Source: Grifola frondosa
Taxonomy: Eukaryota > Basidiomycota > Agaricomycetes > Polyporales > Grifolaceae
Assembly (NCBI GenBank): GCA_001683735.1
Contig: LUGG01000007.1
Location: 1,302,001-1,366,000 of the forward strand
Length of the DNA stretch: 64,000 nt
Direction: 5' to 3'
Below the pieces are notes generated by a model that had not been told where the DNA came from, did no database searches, and worked only from the letters and a program-made list of their open reading frames with translations. Shown here piece after piece: positions 56,849 through 64,000 of this stretch (within the stretch, counting starts at the first letter, position 1; every line of letters starts with the position of its first letter). The position numbers and the translations under genes were made by a program.

Positions 56849-57255
56849 TCTCTGATATGCGGAATGGAGTACTGCCAGCGAAAATTACACTTGCTTATTT
56901 GCAAAAAAAAAAAAAGTCCGCAACGACTGCCGAACCGAGCTTCGGTATTTCCATGATATATTGGTGACGACATCGCTACCCCCAAATTCCACCAGCTGTG
57001 GGAGCAGTTGCAGGTATATATGGTTAGACCGAGTCGTTAATCATTGTATGATCGCGCTGTATAGAGCTTTACAAGTAAAGACACGAATAAGTGGGGATAC
57101 GAGTATTCTACCGATGGCCGGGAGCACTCTAGATTCTAGTTGTCATTCTAAAGCAGTCGAAATCCTTAAGGCAGCACCTTCTATCGATACATCCGTTCTT
57201 CGAGATCACCCTGGTATTCATTACAATATAAGGTACAAACATGAGAGTTAAGAGA
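56849..57255. other. Intergenic between TRM112 and peroxiredoxin 3' ends
   Basis: Convergent gene ends. A 13-base A run at about 56906 and AT-rich patches probably belong to the 3' UTRs. No gene is seen. Confidence 0.4.
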
Positions 57256-58169
57256 TCAATTGAGACGCGCACGCTTCCTGGAGTCCCCGTTGGTTTCCGC
57301 AGGGCCCGTAGTAGAGAAGTATTCAAGGGAACCCTTAGGGTCGGCCTTGATGGTCTTGCTGCCCTCGTGCCAGTTGGCAGGGCAGACCTCACCATACTTA
57401 TCCTGTGTGGCGCAAGCTTCAGCAAAATATAACAGACACCAGAACAACACTGCTCACAGTGAACTGGAAGGCCTTCACGAGACGAATGGTCTCATCTACG
57501 GAGCGACCAACGGGAAGGTCATTGACGGTGATTTGCCTGGAGGTGTGACAGACGGTTAATCTCCGGTCGCGCCCGATACATGGCGAGTAGCGGAACATAC
57601 CTGAGAGTACCCTTGGGGTCGATGATGAAGAGCCCTCGGAGCGCCACGCCCTCCTCCTCAATCAAGACACCATATTCCCGGGAGATCTGCAGGCTCTTAT
57701 CCGCGATAAGCGGCAGCTTGAGGTCAGGGCCGAGACCGCCCTGCTTGCGGGGCTGCGTAGCCCAAGCCAAGTGAGAGAAGTGAGAGTCGGTCGACACGCC
57801 TGTGGTATCGATAAGATACTGGCATGCATGACTAGTACTCATGACATACCAAGGACGACGGTGTCGATCTCCTGGAACTGCGCGAGCGCGTCGTTGAAAG
57901 CGAGGATCTCGGTGGGGCAAACAAAGGTGAAGTCGCTAACGGCAGAGGTTAGCGCTGATAAATTTTGGGGAAGTGCATGCAACTCACAGAGGGTAAAAGA
58001 ACAGAATAACCCTGGATATAAATAGACGATGAGTCCTCATATATCGGATGCAGAATTCAAGAGCATACCAATGCCCGAGATAGTCAGCCAACGAGATGTC
58101 CTTGAAAGTGCCGTCAATGACAGCAGTGGACTTGAAGGCGGGAGCGGGCTTTTGAACGGTGGCAACCAT
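57256..58169 (-). CDS. TSA1: 2-Cys peroxiredoxin (thioredoxin peroxidase)
   Basis: The start at 58169 ([20 protein letters not shown]) is typical of the family. Exons give [41 protein letters not shown] (peroxidatic Cys), [71 protein letters not shown] and [19 protein letters not shown] (resolving Cys), ending SRKRARLN. The length of about 215 residues and both Cys motifs indicate a typical 2-Cys, dimeric, cytosolic enzyme reducing H2O2 with thioredoxin. Six or seven short introns are present, and I see no frameshift. The C-terminal extension ([18 protein letters not shown]) is slightly longer than in yeast Tsa1. Expression is probably high, but no regulatory motif was singled out. Confidence 0.92.
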
Positions 58170-58661
58170 GTCTAAAACAATAGAGAGAGGTGTCTAAGCT
58201 TAGGAGTCAGATACAAGCAAGGACCAAGTCAGTCTTGGGGAGAAGCGGCGCGGGGAGGTGGTCTAATTTATTTCTCGCGTTCTTTGTCCTTATTTGTCTG
58301 ATGTACGCCCACGTGATCTGCTTACAGCACGAATGTCGTGACGCGACTCTGCCGGCTTTGTGGTTGGCCAGTTCTCGCTCGTTCTCGATTACAGCACGCG
58401 GACGCCGTGATTCAGTTTGCCGTGCAGGGCCAACTTTTCTGATATCGGGACTAAGCTGGCGACGCTCGGGAATTCGTCAGAAAGGCGTGAAGTGATGAAG
58501 CCTCCGTGACGCCGGTCGATAAGAAGGGCAGTGTAACAACGAAAGCTATAACAATTGCATTCTACTTCGGCGGAGCAGCTCTCCAGTATATATACCACTG
58601 GTAGAGTAATTACGTGCGACGTTAACAATGCTGTCCGAGGCGGATGATATAAATGTAGGCA
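58170..58661. other. Intergenic, peroxiredoxin promoter region
   Basis: No gene. The region should contain the peroxiredoxin promoter and the 3' UTR of the F-box gene. No specific oxidative-stress motif could be assigned by eye. Confidence 0.4.
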
Positions 58662-60460
58662 TTACAGTGCGTAACCGATGAATTCCAGGACGGGGCTTGC
58701 AGATCTGCCAGGTAGACTCGGACGGATCCGCCACTCAGCACCTGACAAGAACACAACGTTACGAAGTGCAGGGCAACTTTTCTGCCACAGAGCTAGACGC
58801 GACCGCTCTTGTAGGCGAGGGAGCGACATGTCCGGAGACACAGATACTGAGTTCGGACGGCTCTTGGCGGACGGTGTCGGGGGAAATGATGGGGACGAAC
58901 GGTTCAGTAGTGAAAAATGCGATGAGAATAATGGTGAGGACGTTGAAGGCAGAGGAAGCAGAGGCGGAGGCAAATGCGGAGGAGGAGGCGGGGAGTCGCG
59001 GTACAGGCGAAGGGTACGCAGGGAGCGAAATCGAGCGAGGACTGCAAAAATCTGTTTATATAGGATCTGTGGCACCTTATCAGCTCCCAACACGACCAGG
59101 GGGAGCAAAGAAAGCACGCACCTCGTCCTCTAGCACCCAATGAACTTCCAAAACCTCCAGGATATTGCCGAGCTCCGCACCCGCAGACATGAGCACTCGT
59201 TCTAGGGTACGCGCGTCGACCTTGGTGGTCGTAGGTGTGATAGCGAGCTCCTTCAGAGTGCATCTCCCGAATGCCATTGCCGACATGATTGCCGATGGTT
59301 TTAGTCCATCGTACAGTGTAGTACGAATAGGAAGCACAACACGCTTCAAGGGTCGGCTAGAAATAAGGGCGGTAGCGAGTGATGTAGGGCCTAGAAAGTT
59401 GGACAAATGGGGTAGAACATTAGAAGGTCGCGTGTCACAGGGGGTATCATGTCCGGATGAGAGGGTATCCAATGAATGGAAGTTTTCATATGGCGGATTG
59501 ATAGCGCTCGGTGTGAGGTAGTCAGACAAGCTGTCTAGAAGGAGATTGGGAAGGGAGAGTGAGTGTATGGACGGCTGACCAGCCAGCCAGGACGTGAACC
59601 CACGGAAACTCATCCGGGGAGATCGTGGTGGATAGCAGGGTTAGACTGTTCAACGAAAATGGGGCGTGAAACAGGATATTTGCATCGAATCGGGGAAGAA
59701 TGAGGGTGCTCAGTTGGGACATGTTGGCGAATGCAATGGCAAATGTGACGGTTGTGAGCGAGGTCGGACCATTATCATACGAGGGGAGCGAGCGACATCC
59801 AAAGACACGGACGAGGCCCGCGACGTCCCGACGAGAGGCGATGGAGGCAACACACCTTTCCATCCGCTCGTCATCTAAATCTCGTAGATCCAAGACGCTG
59901 TACAACGCCTGCAGCGCGGACGATCGAAACATTTTGGAGACCTGCGCGAGCGATAAAATGTCTGTGCGCGCACCGAACGAGAACACGGTGCTTAGAAGCT
60001 CTGGAGGTATCCGGGTTATAGCCGATCTAGAGGCCATTGAATGATGCTCGTCAGAGGAAGCAAGCCCCTCTCGCCATCGCATTAACTGCGAAAAGGGAGG
60101 AGAGCTGACGCTTCGCTGCCGGTCGTGATATTTATTGACACCTTCCTGGCGTAGCGGTCCCTCGCAGTCCCTTTCCTCCATCTCGCTCGCCCTGCGACCT
60201 AATCCTGCGGGCATCCTGATATCAAGTGAGGGGTCGGGAGAGGGAGAACGACTGCCATATCTGTAGGATCCAGTAGGGAAATCGACAGTGTTTTCAACGG
60301 GTCGTCGAGAGAACTTGGAACTAAAGAGAGTGAACGTGGAGATGTGTCTGAATCGTCGTATGGATGATTTCTCGGATGCGTGGCTGGGATCCGGGATATT
60401 CTTCAGACGATCTGACTCCTGTTGTGGTTGCCGACCACGACGGCGATTAAAGAAAGACAT
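58662..60460 (-). CDS. F-box protein with LRR-like C-terminal part
   Basis: The start at 60460 (MSFFNRRRGRQPQQESD) leads to a basic, Ser-rich tail, then an F-box: ITRIPPELLSTVFSFGARTD followed by ILSLAQVSKMFRSSALQALY. LRR-like hydrophobic repeats follow (MSQLSTLILPRFD, APFSLNSLTLLST, PSIHSLSLPNLLLDSL, CTLKELAITPTT, GNILEVLEVHWVLEDEVR). A GT-AG intron near 59117-59073 joins to VPQILYKQIFAVLARFRSLR, a Pro/Ser-rich loop and the end PVLEFIGYAL. F-box proteins recruit substrates to SCF ubiquitin ligases; the target is unknown. One base is out of phase near 59604, after SPDEF, where the reading continues in another frame. This is probably another short-run error. Confidence 0.75.
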
Positions 60461-61529
60461 GAACGAGAGACTGAGCTGTAAACAGCAGTGAGGGTTGGCG
60501 GAAAAGATGAATTTGATTCATAGATTGAATTCGCTCGAGGAAGAGCTTGTCGCTAGGGGCCCGCTTGACTCAACGCTTGACTCCGGTTGCTTGGGGTCTA
60601 TGGGTTTGCGACTGTTACAGCGCCGTATGTAAACGGCCCCCTGAGTCTGCTGCACGCAATTAGTGGCAATTCGTGAATATGGCATATCCCACACACCTTT
60701 TTCCTCTACGTCTTCAATTTCCAGCCTTATCATCCTGCAAGTCGGCGATTGTCCACGGTGGCTACGCACTTGGTAACGACGAATTTAGATCCGCGAGAGA
60801 TAGCTGTAAGTAAATTGAATCTGGACCCGTCACGGAGTTAATATCTGATCTTTGGCCGACTTAGGAAGATGATCAAGTACTATGCGACCACCCGAGGCAA
60901 TTGTTCAGGTTGTTGTCGTACACCTCGCTCTGCAAATTTTGGGTGGTGGCTACATATCATTCCCGAGAAAGTCGGTTAACGGCGCGGCGTGTGAGCGGAG
61001 AAGCACCGGCGTCGGTCCATCATTTTCTTTCACGACGTGCTTGACAGTTGTCGCCGGGTACCCATGTGCACTGGTCCCTTTGCAGTGCTCTCCTTGTGAT
61101 CGTTACCACACGGTCTTGCATGGGGCCGACTGAGAGCACATATTATGTTGCGGCCTCCAGAACGTAGCTACTAACACGAGTGGCACTTCAAGAAACCAAA
61201 ACTGGTCCAAGGTCAGTTCAAGGCTGTATTGCGATCATCATTCCACGTTTGCTGATGCCAACGCTGACGGATGTAGCTCATGATCCCACAGAGTTGCTTG
61301 ATTGGTCCGTCGGTGGCATCCGGGGACGTGGCATCTCTGCTTTGGATAGTAATCTGGAATCCAGCATAAGAATTATGCCCCGTTATGCTTGGAAGAATAC
61401 CGGTGTGAACAGATCATAGAAGCGTCCCACAAAGTTGATCAATATCCTCGCCTCTTTTTTTGGCTATGGCAACGTAGTGGTACATACATTTATTTCGCTA
61501 CTCCTTTCTTCCACCTCGGATTCACCGTT
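60461..61529. other. Intergenic stretch, no supportable gene
   Basis: Between a minus-strand and a plus-strand gene, so it includes both promoters. Open frames at 60518-60769 and 61180-61419 have no signatures. Confidence 0.4.
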
Positions 61530-63374
61530 ATGCTCACTAACACAACCATCTCAAACGTCAGTCCACTACTCTCATACATTCCACGCCAGGTGTGGTATGA
61601 AGGGAATCAGAGCGATCCTGAACTAGTGCGTATTCGTATCTGAAGCCATTTCGATGCTACTACATTTCCAACACAGTTTCGATATTCCAACAAGAGTTAT
61701 CATGCTACGGGTACTCGCGGTGCGAGCTTTTCATTCACTTGGTTTGGAACCGGTGAGAATCTTCTAAGATGTGAGTGATGGCCACATTATTGTATTGACT
61801 CTTACACTGTAGGAATATGGTTGGTCTTTCGAAGTGATGTCTTGAGCGAGTTGTGTGCTCATTCTCATCTACAGGGTGTATGGAGGGTACAGAACACGAT
61901 TAGGCCCTTACCAAGTTTTGCTTGACAACGAGAGCATATCGCAAATTGGGTATCGAAATGGCCCCGAACAATTTGAAGCCTTACTCTTCGGTCGAGGAGG
62001 TCTATCGCCCGGCGTGCACCAAATCCAAGTTGTGAATAACAGTGACGACCCTGGACAATCCACCTTGGATCTGGATTATGTACGCCTGGTTTCTTGCATT
62101 TGTATGAATATTTGCTGATAGGAGGACGACGAAAGCTTGTTTTTGAGAACGACCTCGGGAATTCCACGAAGATTGACAACACTAGTCCTCAATTCTCATG
62201 GTTTCCCGCGACGTCGGATGCGTGGGAAGCGCGTCCGACGACTCAGTGCGTTAGCGTGGCCATCAGTCCATCGTGACTGCAAGATGACGTATCGTATCAC
62301 AGGCTCACATATGACAGTATGGGTATGGCCCAACTCAACTTCACGGTGAGCTTCAAGTATAATTAACATGGCTCTATGATTGATTGTCAATTCAGGGTAC
62401 GCACACTTGAAGTGCACCACAGACATGTACTCACGACTCATCTAGGCAACGCAGTCACCCTTTATGGCAGCGTCAATTCGGAAAGTTCATCATTCACTAT
62501 TTCGTTAGACGGATGGATACAGCAAACAATACATCCCAACACTCAAATTGATCCAGAAGTAAATGTATCTCAAGTAATTTATTCGAGACATGACCTGCTT
62601 CAAGGTCAGCACACCTTGCAAATTTGCAACAACCCTTCATGGTCGGCAGATAGCAGCGCAACAAGGTTGGAAGTGGCGCATGCTCTCGTCTATTCTCCTG
62701 CAGCGTGAGTACCCTTGTCGGTGGATTGATCACATGTATATAACTAATTTGCCCCTTCAGGCTGCCTTCTGGCATCCCTTCACATAACATGGAGTAAGCT
62801 CAAAGCCCAACATTTTGTGTATATGTTGTATGACGGACTGATGAATTTACCCTCAAGTCATACAGGTCACATAGTAGGCGCTATTGTCGGGGCTTTCTTC
62901 TTCTGCCTGCTTTGCGTCACAGTCCTTTCAATATGCCTACAACGGAGGCGCCAGATGAAGTTCGCGGAGGAGATCGCTCCACGGCCTTTCCTGTTGTCGC
63001 CCAGCTCCCGCGGCTCAACCTCCTTGTCCCAGCGCCACATCCCCAAGTTGCCTGCGTTGCGCCGTGATTCACAGTCCACCATGGTCGAACTCAATGTGGT
63101 TCCCTCGTATCACTATTCCATGGTGGCATCAGCACCTACATCGCCCTCAGAGGCTGACTTTCCGAAACTGCGAGCCCTCGAAGTACACGAGCCTAAGGTA
63201 CAAGCGAAACAAGGAATCCTGCTGCGTTCAAAACTATTCAGGTACAGGCGGTCAACGCAGAAGATACCCCCTCCTCTGCCCCCTCCTAGATGCCAGCTTC
63301 TGCCTCCCATACCTCCGGCGAGGCCCCCACGAACATTTGATTGCCGAGATCATCTTTCGACCCCACATCTTTAA
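61530..63374 (+). CDS. Single-pass membrane protein with two extracellular beta-sandwich repeats
   Basis: The start at 61530 (MLTNTTISNVSPLLSY) has no obvious signal peptide, as is common for this Agaricomycete family. Exons give VWYEGNQSDPEL, FRYSNKSYHATGTRGASFSF with TWFGT, GIWVYGGYRTRLGPYQVLLD, SPGVHQIQVVNNSDDPGQST, then LVFENDLGNSTKIDNTSPQF and a second repeat with NAVTLYGSVNSESSSFTISL, HDLLQGQHTLQICNNPSWSA and LEVAHALVY. The membrane helix is VGAIVGAFFFCLLCVTVLSI, followed by basic RRRRQ-type residues and a Pro/Ser-rich cytosolic tail (IPPPLPPPRC). Two tandem ligand-binding-like folds suggest a cell-wall or carbohydrate sensor, but no function is known. Joins near 62230-62460 are uncertain and may hide a one-base loss. 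Confidence 0.7.
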
Positions 63375-63703
63375 CTTTATCCTCCCCCACCGATGACCAT
63401 CATTTACCTACATGGACCACCAGTCAATCCTTTCGGACTTGTCAATAGCATCTACCACAGCGTTCACACATACTCGTTTGCATTCACACGGACTACGGAT
63501 ACCAGATCACTTCTTGTAGAACATCACTGAATGTTATCATGGTAGTGATAGGACAATTATAGCTCACAGCAATCTCTCAATACTTTTCAGTAGCTAATAG
63601 GCATATGCACTGCCCTCTAAGCAAGTGGCCTCCGCTATTCTCATAACGCAGTTAGAGTAAGGCGATCGGTAGCGTATCGTCCACGGCATGGACTATGTCA
63701 GCG
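63375..63703. other. Convergent 3' ends, no gene
   Basis: 3' UTRs of the flanking convergent genes. No feature is identified. Confidence 0.4.
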
Positions 63704-64000
63704 CTACCGGACCTCAACATGTCGTCCAGCCCAGTCTTCCTTCAACTTCTCTTCAACAATTTTATCAAGCTCCTTCGCCTTTCCAACAGCAATGTCCACG
63801 ATGCGCAGCACTTCCTCTGGGGCTAACGGGACACCGCCAGCTTTTTGCACAACGCACAGCTCGCGTTGAGCATTGAGGGCGACAGAGAGCAGGCCAGCGC
63901 TGAGACGCTGCTCGAGATGAGAGGGATCGAGAACGGGCGGCGTTGAAGTATCCGGGAAGAATGCGAATGTAAGACAATAAGGCATGTGGTGCATCGATAG
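63704..64000 (-). CDS. RRP45: Exosome RNase PH-like subunit, probably RRP45 (C-terminal part)
   Basis: The minus strand reads TFAFFPDTSTPPVLDPSHLE, QRLSAGLLSVALNAQRELCV, VQKAGGVPLAPEEVLRIVDI and AVGKAKELDKIVEEKLKEDW, ending at 63704. The layout (strand-turn-helix, LDPxxxEExxxxGxLxVAxNxxxELC) is the C-terminal RNase PH domain 2 of the exosome core subunits. The pattern best recalls RRP45/EXOSC9; RRP42 or RRP43 remain possible. The gene enters from beyond the right edge, so the N-terminus is not in the window. The exosome degrades and trims RNAs 3' to 5' in nucleus and cytoplasm; this subunit is structural in eukaryotes. Confidence 0.7.
   Translation of the reverse strand, partial: LSMHHMPYCLTFAFFPDTSTPPVLDPSHLEQRLSAGLLSVALNAQRELCVVQKAGGVPLAPEEVLRIVDIAVGKAKELDKIVEEKLKEDWAGRHVEVR

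Overview
The window is nuclear DNA of a filamentous basidiomycete, most likely an Agaricomycete. Genes are dense, most carry several introns of about 50-60 bases with GT-AG (sometimes GC-AG) borders, and two tRNA-Glu genes have short introns. Many products are fungal or basidiomycete families: AUR1, a tnp2-type DNA transposase with its Agaricomycete companion protein, a GH45 endoglucanase, a BUD32 kinase and an MLKL-like protein. No species can be named from sequence alone.

Layout. Positions 1-7.7 kb hold the 3' part of a questin-oxidase-like gene, a short inverted-repeat element, a small predicted secreted protein, tRNA-Glu(CTC) and two decayed short-chain dehydrogenase copies. Positions 8.1-14.7 kb are a GC-rich minisatellite split by two insertions: a 381-bp hAT-type MITE with a perfect 8-bp target duplication, and a 4.4-kb foldback-like element whose arms carry arrays of a 31-bp AT-rich unit. 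Positions 14.7-21 kb are a decayed tnp2/EnSpm-like transposon with two divergent genes. Positions 21-24.3 kb hold gene fragments and small repeats.

From 24.4 kb the region is mostly conserved chromosomal genes: a C2H2-like regulator, a SAM methyltransferase, AUR1 (sphingolipid synthesis), tafazzin (cardiolipin remodelling), a CAX-type cation/proton exchanger, a small basic nuclear-type protein, a phytanoyl-CoA dioxygenase-like enzyme, a 795-residue protein with repeated dsRNA-binding-like modules, a second tRNA-Glu(CTC), an MFS anion/cation symporter, an FCP1-like HAD phosphatase, GH45 cellulase, an MLKL-like protein, BUD32 (KEOPS), a PfkB sugar kinase, TRM112, a 2-Cys peroxiredoxin, an F-box protein, a single-pass membrane protein and the end of an exosome RNase PH-like subunit. 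These do not form one pathway; neighbours mix strands and functions as is usual in fungal euchromatin.

A caution for all gene models: many conserved genes are interrupted by single-base gains or losses, mostly in short G or C runs, while the coding signal on both sides is intact. This looks more like residual assembly error than gene decay, so such genes are annotated as CDS with the break noted. All exon borders here were read by eye and are predictions.
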